Shown here: piece by piece, positions 28,033-37,042 of the stretch | How positions within the stretch are numbered: position 1 is the first letter of the stretch | Layout: every line of letters starts with the position of its first letter | Source of the DNA: SZUA-547 sp963669265 | GTDB taxonomy: Bacteria; Pseudomonadota; Alphaproteobacteria; Rhodobacterales; Rhodobacteraceae | Assembly (NCBI GenBank): GCA_963669265.1 | Contig: OY769916.1 | Location: forward strand, 1,984,001-2,048,000 | Direction: 5' to 3' | DNA length: 64,000 nt | The notes under the pieces: model-generated | Databases searched by the model: none | The model's input: only the letters and a program-made list of their open reading frames with translations | Told to the model about the DNA's origin: nothing | Made by a program: the position numbers and the translations under genes

Positions 28033-28112
28033 AATCAGTCCGGGATTAAATCTGAGGGACGATTGATGCCGCCCTCAGCCCGGGTTTGCAACCACCGTTC
28101 GACGCGGGTGCG

Positions 28113-29006
28113 TCATCCAAGCTCGATCAGGGTGATTTCCGGCGGAACGCCAAGGCGCACCGGCAGGATCGAACAGCCTAGCCCGCCGGAGACGATCAGG
28201 TCTCTCCCGCCTTCGCGAATATGACCCCAAGCGTAGCGACCGCCAAAGCGCGACGGCACCACGGGACGCCAGCCCAGAAGGCTCACCTGCCCGCCATGGG
28301 TGTGGCCCGAGAGCGTCAGCGCGAAACGGTTGGGCACGTCCGGGAAGATGTCTGGCTCATGCGCCAGCAGGATCGCGGGCTCGTCGTCGGTCAGCCGGGC
28401 GATGGTCGCGGGCATGTCGTCCACGCCGCGAAATCCACGGCGCGGAAACGCCAGTTGATCGCCCAACCCGGCCAGCCAGAACGGCGCACCGGCGGGCGCG
28501 ACCAGCTGCGCGGCGTCGTTCTCCAGCACAGGAATCCCCGCCGTCTCCAGCGCGCGCCGGGCGATGGTCGGCCCGTGGCCATTTCGCTGCGCGGTCAGAT
28601 CGTCCCACCAATCGTGATTGCCGAGGATGGACCACGCCCCGAGCGGCGCGCGAAGACCGGCGCAGACGCGAGCGGTGTCGGCGATCTTCACCGGCTTGGA
28701 GACGAAACGGTGCCCGGCGACGAAATCGCCCAGCAGCACCGTCAGATCCGGTTTCAGCGCGTTGGTCTTGTCCACGATCCGCTCAAGCCGGGAGAGCGGC
28801 ATGTAAGGCTCCCCCATGTGCGGGTCCGCGAGCGCAGCGATCCGCAGCTTGACCCCGTTCGGCCAACCGGCGGGCCGCAGCCGATGGGTCACGACGCGCA
28901 ACCGCCAGCCCGGCTCGATCGCCAGTGCATAAGCGCCGGTGGCGAGACCCGCCGCGAAGACGCCTGCGAAAGACGTCAGAAACCGTCGCCGCGTGATCAA
29001 GCCCAT
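28113..29006 (-). CDS. Tat-exported metallophosphoesterase
   Basis: A 297-residue calcineurin-like phosphoesterase. Metal-binding motifs appear in order: AALADPHMG, LLGDFVAGH, ILGNHDWWDD, LAHEPDIF and LSGHTHGGQV. The N-terminus MGLITRRRFLTSFAGVF has a twin-arginine motif and hydrophobic core, so Tat export to the periplasm or anchoring is likely. Relatives of the YkoQ/YaeI type act on phospholipids or UDP-sugar lipids; the substrate here is not known. Confidence 0.9.
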   Translation of the reverse strand: MGLITRRRFLTSFAGVFAAGLATGAYALAIEPGWRLRVVTHRLRPAGWPNGVKLRIAALADPHMGEPYMPLSRLERIVDKTNALKPDLTVLLGDFVAGHRFVSKPVKIADTARVCAGLRAPLGAWSILGNHDWWDDLTAQRNGHGPTIARRALETAGIPVLENDAAQLVAPAGAPFWLAGLGDQLAFPRRGFRGVDDMPATIARLTDDEPAILLAHEPDIFPDVPNRFALTLSGHTHGGQVSLLGWRPVVPSRFGGRYAWGHIREGGRDLIVSGGLGCSILPVRLGVPPEITLIELG

Positions 29007-29074
29007 GCGCCCACTCCGCCATTTCCCTGCGCCCAGGGCCCGTTCTGCGCGGGGATTGAGGCGTGGTGCGGGCC

Positions 29075-29791
29075 TTAACGTGCAGAAAAGCAGCGATCGC
29101 GGTCCTCAGCCTCGATGGTCTCCGCCCCGCCCATGACCTGCCGCGCGCGGTCGCGAACGAATCCGCTGGGCCGTGACGCGCTGCGCTTCTTGGGATTTGG
29201 CAGGATGGCGGCGATCCTTGCGGCCTGCACGCGGGAGAGATCGGCCGCGGAGATCCCGAAATAGTGCTGGGCTGCGGCCTCGGCGCCGAAGACGCCTTCG
29301 CCCATCTCGGCGACGTTCAGATAGACCTCCAGGATACGGCGCTTGCCCCAGACAAGCTCGATCGCCCCGGCGAAGCCCGCCTCCAGCCCCTTGCGGGTCC
29401 AGCTTCGCCCCGGCCAGAGAAAGACGTTCTTCGCCGTTTGCTGGGTGATGGTGGAGGCGCCCCGGCGCCGTTTACGATTCGAATCGAGCGCCTTGCCGAT
29501 TTCCTCAATGTCGAAGCCAATATGATCGCAGAACCGCGCGTCCTCCGAGGCGACGACCGCGCGGGCGAGATGGGGCGAGATGTCGTCGATCCCGGTCCAG
29601 TCGCGCTCGATATCGCCCAGCCGAACCCATTCGGTCAGGATCAGCCAGGTGATCGGCGGATTCACGAAACGATAGGCGATCACCCAGATCAACGCGAACG
29701 CGGCGATCCGCACCAGCCATTTGACCGCCCAGCGCCACAGCCGCCGCAGCGGACCGGGCTTGGCGCGCGACTTTCGTTTTTTGCGCGCCAT
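29075..29791 (-). CDS. mtgA: Monofunctional biosynthetic peptidoglycan transglycosylase
   Basis: GT51 enzyme that polymerises lipid II into glycan strands. From the ATG at 29791 it has 238 residues: a basic N-terminus, one transmembrane helix (about 21-40, WLVRIAAFALIWVIAYRF) and the GT51 domain. The motifs are VVASEDARFCDHIGFD (catalytic Glu), GASTITQQTAKNVFLW, RKGLEAGFAGAIELVWGKRR and ILEVYLNVAEMGEGVFG. No transpeptidase domain. It begins 8 bp after the end of the DUF1330 gene and probably forms a unit with it. Confidence 0.94.
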   Translation of the reverse strand: MARKKRKSRAKPGPLRRLWRWAVKWLVRIAAFALIWVIAYRFVNPPITWLILTEWVRLGDIERDWTGIDDISPHLARAVVASEDARFCDHIGFDIEEIGKALDSNRKRRRGASTITQQTAKNVFLWPGRSWTRKGLEAGFAGAIELVWGKRRILEVYLNVAEMGEGVFGAEAAAQHYFGISAADLSRVQAARIAAILPNPKKRSASRPSGFVRDRARQVMGGAETIEAEDRDRCFSAR

Positions 29792-29799
29792 AGCGGCGC

Positions 29800-30087
29800 C
29801 TAGGCGCCCTGAATGATCAGAAAATCGGACTCCGCCATCGCTTTGCGCAATTTCACCGCGACCTGATAAGCGTCGGACGCATAGCAATCGAGGGCCTTCT
29901 GATAGCTCTCGAACTCGACCAGCACGTTTCGGCCGCGGCTGACGCCCTCTGGCGCGGTAAACTCGCCGCCGCGCGTCAGAAACTTGCCCTCAAACGCCGC
30001 CACGGCGGGCGTGGCCGCCGCGAGGTAATCGGGATAGTTTTCTTCGTCGGTCACGTCGATCCGAACGATCCAGTAGCCCTTGGCCAT
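29800..30087 (-). CDS. DUF1330 domain protein
   Basis: A 95-residue protein from the ATG at 30087; an upstream extension to 30150 looks non-coding. It has the ferredoxin-like alpha/beta dimer fold typical of DUF1330: GYWIVRIDVTDEENYPDYL at the start, GGEFTAPEGVSRGRNVLVEF in the middle and SYQKALDCYASDAYQ near the end. Function unknown. Read just upstream of mtgA. Confidence 0.88.
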   Translation of the reverse strand: MAKGYWIVRIDVTDEENYPDYLAAATPAVAAFEGKFLTRGGEFTAPEGVSRGRNVLVEFESYQKALDCYASDAYQVAVKLRKAMAESDFLIIQGA

Positions 30088-30237
30088 GCCTGATATTCCC
30101 TGCAACTGACGCGTCGGTCCCAGAGTGCACCAGAGCCCCGGAGGCGACAAGCGCCAGATTGAATCACCCGTCGCAACACCCCGCCCTCGTCATCCGTCCG
30201 CGCAATACGCAGGCGGATGTTCGGGACTGCCGCCGCG

Positions 30238-33200
30238 TCACGCGGTCTGAGCCTCCTCAGCGTCGGACAGCGGATGCGGGATGCGGCTGAGCATTTCTTT
30301 CGGGCAGATCTGCCAGAATTTCGGCAACTCCTCCTCCCAGTTCCGCAGAAGCTCGCGGGCGTGGGGGCTGAACGTCTCCAGCGCGTGCTCTTCGATCAAC
30401 CCCTTCAGCTGCGCCTCCCAATGGACGGAGGAGACGCGGGTCCAGACCAGAGTCTCAGCGTTGACGCGCTGCTCGAACAGGCCGTCCTCATCGTAGATAT
30501 AGGCCATGCCGCCGGTCATGCCGGCGCCGAAATTATCGCCGACGCGGCCCAGAATCACCGCGACGCCGCCGGTCATATACTCGCAACCGTTAGAGCCGCA
30601 GCCTTCGACCACGACCTTGGCGCCGGAGTTGCGGACGCAGAACCGTTCGCCCGCATTGCCGTTGGCGAACAGTTTGCCGTCCGTGGCGCCATAGAGAACC
30701 GTGTTGCCGATGATGGTGTTCTCATGCGGTGTCAGCGGCGATCCCAGCGCGGGGCGCACCGTGATGATGCCGCCCGACAGGCCCTTGCCGACATAGTCGT
30801 TCGCGTCGCCATAGACCTCCAGCTTCAATCCCGGCGCGGCGAACGCGCCCAGCGACTGCCCCGCCGAACCGGTCAGCTTGACCGTCAGGTGGTCGTCCTG
30901 CAGCGAATTTCGCATCCCGAAACGCCGGACGATATGGCTGGAGACCCGCGTGCCGATGGTCCGCAGCGTGTTCTGAACCGTGTAGCTGAGCTGCATCTTC
31001 TCGCCATCCTTGAAGAATGGCTGCGCGTCGTTGACGATCTTGGCGTCCAGCGTGTCCGGCACGGCGTTGCGGGGCTTGGAGAGCGGATACTCGATCTCCG
31101 ACCCCTCATCGACCCGCACCAGCAGCGGATTGAGGTCCAGATCATCCAGATGCGCCGCGCCGCGGCTGACCTGCGCCAAGAGGTCGGCGCGTCCGATGAT
31201 CTCCTCAAGACTGCGGGCGCCGAGCGAGGCCAGGATCTCCCGGATCTCCTGCGCGATGAAGGTGAAGAGGTTGACCACCTTGTCGGCGTTGCCCGTGAAT
31301 TTCTTGCGCAGCTCCGGATCCTGCACGCAAACCCCAACAGGGCAGGTGTTGGACTGGCACTGGCGCACCATGATGCAGCCCATCGCCACCAGCGCGGCGG
31401 TGCCAACGCCGAACTCCTCGCCGCCCATCATCGCGGCGATTACAAAGTCGCGGCCCGTGCGCAGCCCACCATCGGTCCTGAGCACGATGCGCTCACGCAG
31501 ATTGTTCAGGCTGAGCACCTGATGCGCTTCGGTCAGGCCCATCTCCCACGGCAGACCCGCATGTTTGATCGAGGTCTGCGGCGAGGCGCCGGTGCCGCCG
31601 TTATGGCCCGAGATCAGGATCACGTCAGCCTTCGCCTTGGCGACGCCCGCTGCAATCGTGCCGACGCCCGAAGACGCCACAAGCTTCACGCAGACCTTGG
31701 CCTCCGGATTGATCTGCTTGAGGTCGTAGATCAGCTGCGCCAGATCCTCGATCGAATAGATGTCGTGATGCGGCGGCGGGCTGATCAGCGTCACGCCCGG
31801 AGTCGAATGCCGCAGCTTGGCGATCATTTCGGTGACCTTGAAGCCGGGCAGCTGGCCGCCCTCGCCGGGCTTGGCGCCCTGCGCGACCTTGATCTCCAGC
31901 TCCGAGCAGTGGTTGAGATACTCAGCCGTCACGCCGAACCGGCCGGATGCCACCTGCTTGATCTTCGCCGACGGATTGTCGCCGTTCGGCTCCGGATTGA
32001 AATGCTTGGGATTCTCGCCGCCCTCGCCGGAATCCGATTTGGCGCCGATCCGGTTCATGGCGACGTTGAGGGTCTTATGCGCCTCAGGGCTGAGCGCGCC
32101 CAGCGACATGCCCGGCGTGACAAAGCGTTTGCGGATCGAGGTGATCGACTCCACCTCGTCGACGGAAATCGCCTCTCCCATCGGCTTGAAGTCCAGCAGA
32201 TCGCGCAGATGGATCGGCGGCTGCTGGCGCATGCCGTCGGAATACTGCTTCCACGCCTGATAGGATCCGGTGTCGCAGGCCTTCTGCATCATGTGCAGCA
32301 GACTGGCGTGCCAGGCGTGAGTCTCGCCGCCGCGGCGATACTTGTAGGTGCCGCCGATCGGCAGAACCTCAGCGCCCTCGCGGAACGCCTTGCCATGGAT
32401 CGCCAGCGCTTTCTTCTGCAGCCCGGCGATGCCGATGCCCGAGATCCGGCTGTGCATGCCCGGGAAGAACTCGGCGACGACGGAGCGGCTGAGGCCCACC
32501 GCCTCGAAATTCATCCCCCCACGATAGGAGGAGATCACCGAGATGCCCATCTTGGACATGATTTTCAGCAGGCCCTGCCCGACGGCCTCGCGATACCGCT
32601 CGACCGCCGCCTCCAGCGTCAGATCGCCAAAGAGACCGCGCGAAACCCGGTCCGCAAGGCTGTCCTGCGCCAGATACGCGTTCACCGTGGTCGCGCCGCA
32701 ACCGATCAGAACTGCGAAGTAATGCGGGTCGATACACTCGGCGGAGCGCGTGTTGATCGAGCAGAAGGTGCGCAATCCTTTCTGCGTCAGCCAAGAATGG
32801 ACCGCCGAGGTGACGAGGATCATCGGCATGGCGACGTTCTTCGCGTCCACGCGCTCATCGGTCAGGATGATATGCCCAGCGCCTGCGCGCACGGCCTCCT
32901 CCGCCTCGGCGCGCACCCGCTCCAACCCGCGCCGCAACGCGTCCGGCGCGCCGTCGACCGGGAACAGGCAGTCGATCTCGCGATAAGCGCCCTTAAAGGC
33001 GTCGCGCATCGCATCGAACTGGGCGTTGGAGACCACCGGGCTGGACAGCGTCAGGATCTCCGCCTGACTCGAATCCTCGTCCAGCACGTTCTTGAGATTG
33101 CCGAACCGGGTCTGCAGGCTCATCACCCGCTGTTCGCGCAGCGAGTCGATCGGCGGGTTGGTCACCTGACTAAAGTTCTGCCGAAAGAAATGGCTGAGCG

Positions 33201-34773
33201 GACGGTAGCGCTCCGAAAGGACGGCGGGCGGCGTGTCGTCGCCCATCGAGCCGATCGCTTCTTTCGCGTCTTCGGCCATTGGGTGCAACGTCGCCTCCAT
33301 CTCCTCGATGGAGTATCCCGCCGCGATCTGTCGGCGACGCAGATCCTCGCCTTCCAAAAGGCGCGGCTCGGAGCCGCCCGCGACGGCCTCGGTCAGATCG
33401 GTGACTTTCTTGATCCAGTCGCCGTAAGGGCGGGCCTTGGCGAGATCGTCCTTGATTTCGGCGTCGCGGAACAGCTTCTTCGCCTGCATGTCGATGGCCA
33501 GCATCTGGCCGGGGCCGAGCGCGCCCTTCTCGACCACTGTCATCTCATCCACGGGCACCATGCCGGTCTCGGACCCGGCGATCACCAGCCCGTCGCCAGT
33601 CACCACATAGCGCATCGGGCGCAGACCGTTGCGGTCGAGCCCTGCCACAACCCAGCGCCCGTCGGTGCAGGCCAGCGCCGCCGGCCCGTCCCAGGGCTCC
33701 ATGACAGAGTTGGAGTAGGCGTACATCGCGCGGCGCTCCTCCGGCATCACGCTGGCGAAATTCGACCACGCCTCCGGCACCAGCAGCGTCTTGGCCATAG
33801 GCGCGATGCGGCCCGCGCGCACCATCACTTCGAACACCGCGTCCAGCGCGGCCGAATCCGAAGAGCCCTGCGCCACGATCGGCTTGATGTCTTCGGCGAG
33901 ATCGCCCAGAAAATTAGAGGCGAGCCGGATTTCATGGCTCTTCATCCAGTTAAGGTTGCCTTTCAGCGTGTTGATCTCGCCGTTGTGGGCGAGCATGCGG
34001 AAGGGCTGCGCCAGCCACCATTGCGGGAAGGTGTTGGTCGAATAGCGCTGGTGATAGATCGCGAAGGCGGAGACGAAGCGCTCATCTTTCAGGTCCGGAT
34101 AGAACTCGCCCACCTGCTCAGCCAGCATCATGCCCTTGTAGATCACCGAACGGCAGCTCAGCGAGCAGACGTAGAAGCCCGAGACCTGCGCCTTGGCGAC
34201 CGCCTTTTCGATCCGGCGGCGGATCACATAGAGCTCGCGCTCAAACTCTTCCTCATCCAGCCCCTTGTCGTCGGCGATGATGATCTGCTCGATCTCGGGG
34301 CGGGTCGCGTTGGCTTTCTCGCCCAGCACCGCGATGTTCACCGGCACCTGCCGCCAGCCATAGATGTAATGGCCCATGCGCAGGACTTCGGTCTCCACGA
34401 TGGTCCGGCACGTCTCCTGCGCGCCGAAATCGGTGCGCGGCAGGAACACCATGCCGATGGAGATGCGCCGGTCGCTCGGCTCATGCCCGGTGCGCCGGAT
34501 CTGATCCTGGAAAAACGCATCCGGGATCTGCACATGGATGCCCGCGCCGTCGCCGGTTTTGCCGTCCGCGTCCACTGCGCCGCGGTGCCAGATCGCCTTC
34601 AGCGCGGTCAGGCCGCTCTCTACGACGTCGCGCCGGGGGTCGCCGTCGATGGAGACCACGAACCCGACGCCGCAGGAGGCTTTCTCAAACTCCTCGCGAA
34701 ACATGCCCGTCTCGGCGAGCGCCTTGCGCTTCGCGTCATGGCTGTCGGCCCATTTGGGATCAAATTCGGTCAT
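30238..34773 (-). CDS. gltB: Glutamate synthase (NADPH), large subunit
   Basis: Alpha subunit of GOGAT, converting glutamine and 2-oxoglutarate to two glutamates. From the ATG at 34773 it has 1511 residues, the usual length. A 33-residue propeptide precedes the class II amidotransferase nucleophile Cys34 (KASCGVGFVVS), exposed after processing. The FMN-binding synthase domain contains GAKSDSGEGGENPKHF and LISGHNGGTGASPQ. The 3Fe-4S motif is CQSNTCPVGVC, and the C-terminal beta-helix domain includes VVEGCGSNGCEYMTGG. It is third in a gltD-GFA-gltB operon with 4-bp gaps. Confidence 0.97.
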   Translation of the reverse strand: MTEFDPKWADSHDAKRKALAETGMFREEFEKASCGVGFVVSIDGDPRRDVVESGLTALKAIWHRGAVDADGKTGDGAGIHVQIPDAFFQDQIRRTGHEPSDRRISIGMVFLPRTDFGAQETCRTIVETEVLRMGHYIYGWRQVPVNIAVLGEKANATRPEIEQIIIADDKGLDEEEFERELYVIRRRIEKAVAKAQVSGFYVCSLSCRSVIYKGMMLAEQVGEFYPDLKDERFVSAFAIYHQRYSTNTFPQWWLAQPFRMLAHNGEINTLKGNLNWMKSHEIRLASNFLGDLAEDIKPIVAQGSSDSAALDAVFEVMVRAGRIAPMAKTLLVPEAWSNFASVMPEERRAMYAYSNSVMEPWDGPAALACTDGRWVVAGLDRNGLRPMRYVVTGDGLVIAGSETGMVPVDEMTVVEKGALGPGQMLAIDMQAKKLFRDAEIKDDLAKARPYGDWIKKVTDLTEAVAGGSEPRLLEGEDLRRRQIAAGYSIEEMEATLHPMAEDAKEAIGSMGDDTPPAVLSERYRPLSHFFRQNFSQVTNPPIDSLREQRVMSLQTRFGNLKNVLDEDSSQAEILTLSSPVVSNAQFDAMRDAFKGAYREIDCLFPVDGAPDALRRGLERVRAEAEEAVRAGAGHIILTDERVDAKNVAMPMILVTSAVHSWLTQKGLRTFCSINTRSAECIDPHYFAVLIGCGATTVNAYLAQDSLADRVSRGLFGDLTLEAAVERYREAVGQGLLKIMSKMGISVISSYRGGMNFEAVGLSRSVVAEFFPGMHSRISGIGIAGLQKKALAIHGKAFREGAEVLPIGGTYKYRRGGETHAWHASLLHMMQKACDTGSYQAWKQYSDGMRQQPPIHLRDLLDFKPMGEAISVDEVESITSIRKRFVTPGMSLGALSPEAHKTLNVAMNRIGAKSDSGEGGENPKHFNPEPNGDNPSAKIKQVASGRFGVTAEYLNHCSELEIKVAQGAKPGEGGQLPGFKVTEMIAKLRHSTPGVTLISPPPHHDIYSIEDLAQLIYDLKQINPEAKVCVKLVASSGVGTIAAGVAKAKADVILISGHNGGTGASPQTSIKHAGLPWEMGLTEAHQVLSLNNLRERIVLRTDGGLRTGRDFVIAAMMGGEEFGVGTAALVAMGCIMVRQCQSNTCPVGVCVQDPELRKKFTGNADKVVNLFTFIAQEIREILASLGARSLEEIIGRADLLAQVSRGAAHLDDLDLNPLLVRVDEGSEIEYPLSKPRNAVPDTLDAKIVNDAQPFFKDGEKMQLSYTVQNTLRTIGTRVSSHIVRRFGMRNSLQDDHLTVKLTGSAGQSLGAFAAPGLKLEVYGDANDYVGKGLSGGIITVRPALGSPLTPHENTIIGNTVLYGATDGKLFANGNAGERFCVRNSGAKVVVEGCGSNGCEYMTGGVAVILGRVGDNFGAGMTGGMAYIYDEDGLFEQRVNAETLVWTRVSSVHWEAQLKGLIEEHALETFSPHARELLRNWEEELPKFWQICPKEMLSRIPHPLSDAEEAQTA

Positions 34774-34777
34774 TGGG

Positions 34778-35206
34778 TCAGTCTCCCTGTTCGGCGGGCG
34801 GCGCATAGAGCGCCAGAACCTCCGCCTCGGTCATCTGTTTCAAGTCGCCGGCGAACGCGTAGCCGCCGGGCTTGGCGTCAACGAAAATCTCGCTGACGAG
34901 TTCAAATTCGCTTTGGTCGTCAAAAGCGCCGATGGCGACATGGATCTCGCCGCCCTCGCGCAGCCGGTAAAAAAGGCTCGATCCGCAGATCTTGCAGAAC
35001 CCGCGTTCGGCCCAGTCGGACGAGGTGTAGAGGCCGATATTCTCCTCCCCCTCGAACGTCACGCTTTCGACATGCGCGGCGAGAAGGGGCGAACCCGTCC
35101 AGCGCCGGCACATGGCGCAATGACAGGCCGCGTGGTCCGTCTTCACGCCGTCAGCGCGGAAGGTGACGGCGCCGCAAAGGCAGCGTCCGGTGCGGGGCTC
35201 GATCAT
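34778..35206 (-). CDS. GFA/CENP-V family zinc protein
   Basis: A 142-residue cytoplasmic protein of the glutathione-dependent formaldehyde-activating (GFA, CENP-V) family. Zinc-ligand cysteines are seen in CLCGAVTF (about 10-13), CHCAMCRRWTGS (about 33-36) and CKICGSSLFYR (about 71-74). The family fold is a beta-tent; the name GFA is historic and enzymatic activity is rarely shown. It is locked between gltD and gltB with only 4 bp on each side, so it must be co-expressed with GOGAT. Whether it serves that enzyme is unknown. Confidence 0.9.
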   Translation of the reverse strand: MIEPRTGRCLCGAVTFRADGVKTDHAACHCAMCRRWTGSPLLAAHVESVTFEGEENIGLYTSSDWAERGFCKICGSSLFYRLREGGEIHVAIGAFDDQSEFELVSEIFVDAKPGGYAFAGDLKQMTEAEVLALYAPPAEQGD

Positions 35207-35210
35207 GAAT

Positions 35211-36650
35211 TTACTCCGCCGCGACCTTGGCCGCGGCCTTCGCGTCGAACTCCGCCATCATCGCGTCCGCAGCCTCGCGCCCGTCGCGGATCGCCCAGAC
35301 GACGAGGGACGCGCCGCGCACGATATCGCCCACCGCATAGACCCCCGGCAGCGAGGTCTGCTTGGTGCGGAAGTTGGCCTTGATCGTGCCCCAGCGGGTC
35401 ACTTCCAGCCCGTCGGTGTTCCAGAGCTTCGGCAATTCCTCCGGCTCGAATCCCAGCGCCTTGATGGCGAGGTCGCAAGGGATCGTCTCCTCAGACCCTG
35501 CGATCTCCTCTGGCGCCTGCCGGCCGCTGGCGTCCGCCGGACCAAGACGCATATGGATCGCCTTGACGCCGTTGATATGTTTGTCGCCGGTGAAGCCTTT
35601 GGGGGCGGAGAGCCAGACGAACTCGACGCCCTCTTCTTCGGCGTTGGCGACTTCGCGCATCGAGCCCGGCATATTCGCCTTGTCGCGGCGATAAAGGCAT
35701 TTCACCGATTTCGCGCCCTGCCGCACGGCGGTGCGCACGCAGTCCATCGCGGTGTCGCCGCCGCCGATCACGACGACGTTCTTGCCCTCGGCGTTCAGCG
35801 CGCCCGACTCGAACGCCTCCACCGAGTCGCCCAGCCCGACCTTGTTCGACGCGACCAGATAGTCGATCGCGCGTTCGATCCCCTTGAGGCCCGAGCCCGG
35901 TCCGCCCAGCTCGCGGGACTTATAGACCCCGGTCGCGATCAGCACCGCGTCATGGTTGGCCTGAATCTCGGAAAAGCTCTTGTCGACGCCGACATCGCAG
36001 TTGAGCACGAATTTCACGCCGCTCTCTTCCAGCTGCGTGTTGCGGCGCTCAACCACGTCCTTCTCCAGCTTGAAACCGGGAATGCCATAGACCAGCAACC
36101 CGCCCGACCGGTCATAGCGGTCATAGACCGTCACCTGCACGCCGCGTCGGCGCAGCGCATCCGCCGCCGCCAGCCCGCCCGGACCTGCGCCGATGATCGC
36201 GACCTTCTCCTCGCGCTCCACCACGGGCTTGGCGGGCTTGACCCAGCCTTTCTCCCACGCGGTGTCGGTGATGTATTTCTCCACCGCTCCGATCGTGACT
36301 GTGCCGTGCCCGGACTGCTCGATGACGCAATTGCCTTCGCAAAGACGATCCTGCGGGCAGATCCGGCCGCAAATCTCGGGAAACGTGTTGGTCGCCTGGC
36401 TGAGGTCGTAGGCCTCGCGCAGCCGCCCCTCGGCGGTCAGTTTCAGCCAGTCGGGGATGTTGTTGTGCAGCGGACAATGGCTTTGACAGAAGGGCACGCC
36501 GCATTGAGAACACCGAGCGGCCTGCTCCTCCGCCTTCTCGCGCGCGAATTCCCGGTAGATCTCGTCGAAATCCTCGCGCCGCGCCTTGGCGTCGCGCTTG
36601 TTCGGCATTTCGCGTCCAACCGAGACGAATTTCAGCATCTTCTGCGCCAT
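35211..36650 (-). CDS. gltD: Glutamate synthase, small subunit
   Basis: Beta subunit of GOGAT that passes electrons from NADPH through FAD and [4Fe-4S] clusters to GltB. The 479 residues show N-terminal cluster cysteines (CSQCGVPFCQSHCPLHN near 41-55; CGRICPQDRLCEGNC near 95-109). They also show the FAD loop IIGAGPGGLAAADAL and NADPH loop VVIGGGDTAMDCVR. The late YAVGDIVRGASLVVWAI segment is typical. First gene of the operon; the promoter region lies in the AT-rich gap upstream. Confidence 0.96.
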   Translation of the reverse strand: MAQKMLKFVSVGREMPNKRDAKARREDFDEIYREFAREKAEEQAARCSQCGVPFCQSHCPLHNNIPDWLKLTAEGRLREAYDLSQATNTFPEICGRICPQDRLCEGNCVIEQSGHGTVTIGAVEKYITDTAWEKGWVKPAKPVVEREEKVAIIGAGPGGLAAADALRRRGVQVTVYDRYDRSGGLLVYGIPGFKLEKDVVERRNTQLEESGVKFVLNCDVGVDKSFSEIQANHDAVLIATGVYKSRELGGPGSGLKGIERAIDYLVASNKVGLGDSVEAFESGALNAEGKNVVVIGGGDTAMDCVRTAVRQGAKSVKCLYRRDKANMPGSMREVANAEEEGVEFVWLSAPKGFTGDKHINGVKAIHMRLGPADASGRQAPEEIAGSEETIPCDLAIKALGFEPEELPKLWNTDGLEVTRWGTIKANFRTKQTSLPGVYAVGDIVRGASLVVWAIRDGREAADAMMAEFDAKAAAKVAAE

Positions 36651-37042
36651 AGGATACTTCCCAAAATATCGGCCCTGATGCGGGCCCTGAGAGGTCGGGG
36701 CTGTCCAGCGCCCTCGGTCGGTCTGACCGCGCTCTCACTGACTTCAACTGACCTTAAATCACCGCCGAACCGTCGTTCGTCAGCGTCGAATGGCTTGGCA
36801 TACAGCAATCGGCGCGGCAATTAAAGTCAATATATCTTACCTATAAAGACAAAATCATACTCATGGCGCCATTGTGGCGGTCATGAATTGCTTATTATAA
36901 GTCAAAAATATTGACCTTTATTCGATCTCAACACCGGTCATGCCGCCGCGTATGGTTGCGATGCGACAGATTGAGCAGGAAAAACAGAAATGACCCACAC
37001 GCCGCCGGACGCGCGCCGCGCTGATTCAGGCCCGCGCCGCGA
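36651..37042. other. 392-bp divergent control region between gltD and uppP
   Basis: No gene is seen. The stretch 36810-36930 is AT-rich, unlike its surroundings, and includes repeated GTCAA / TTGAC elements. It must hold the promoter of the gltD-GFA-gltB operon (leftward) and probably that of uppP (rightward). Confidence 0.6.
36901..36915. promoter_or_regulatory. Inverted repeat GTCAA-N5-TTGAC
   Basis: GTCAA-AAATA-TTGAC forms a 5+5 dyad at 36901-36915. A related AAAGTCAATAT element lies near 36823 and is mirrored by ATATTGACCTTT at about 36908-36919. Located 250 bp upstream of gltD and 128 bp upstream of uppP. Could be a regulator site; the binder is unknown. Confidence 0.35.

Noticed and set aside
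30185..30225. Hairpin after gltB (CATCCG/CGGATG)
   Set aside because: Arms are short, the loop is long and no T-run follows; not a convincing terminator.
30217..34896. A 1559-codon open frame antisense to gltB
   Set aside because: It exactly mirrors gltB, has no family resemblance, and is rich in R, H, Q and A as expected for the reverse complement of a GC-rich gene. gltB has complete motifs.
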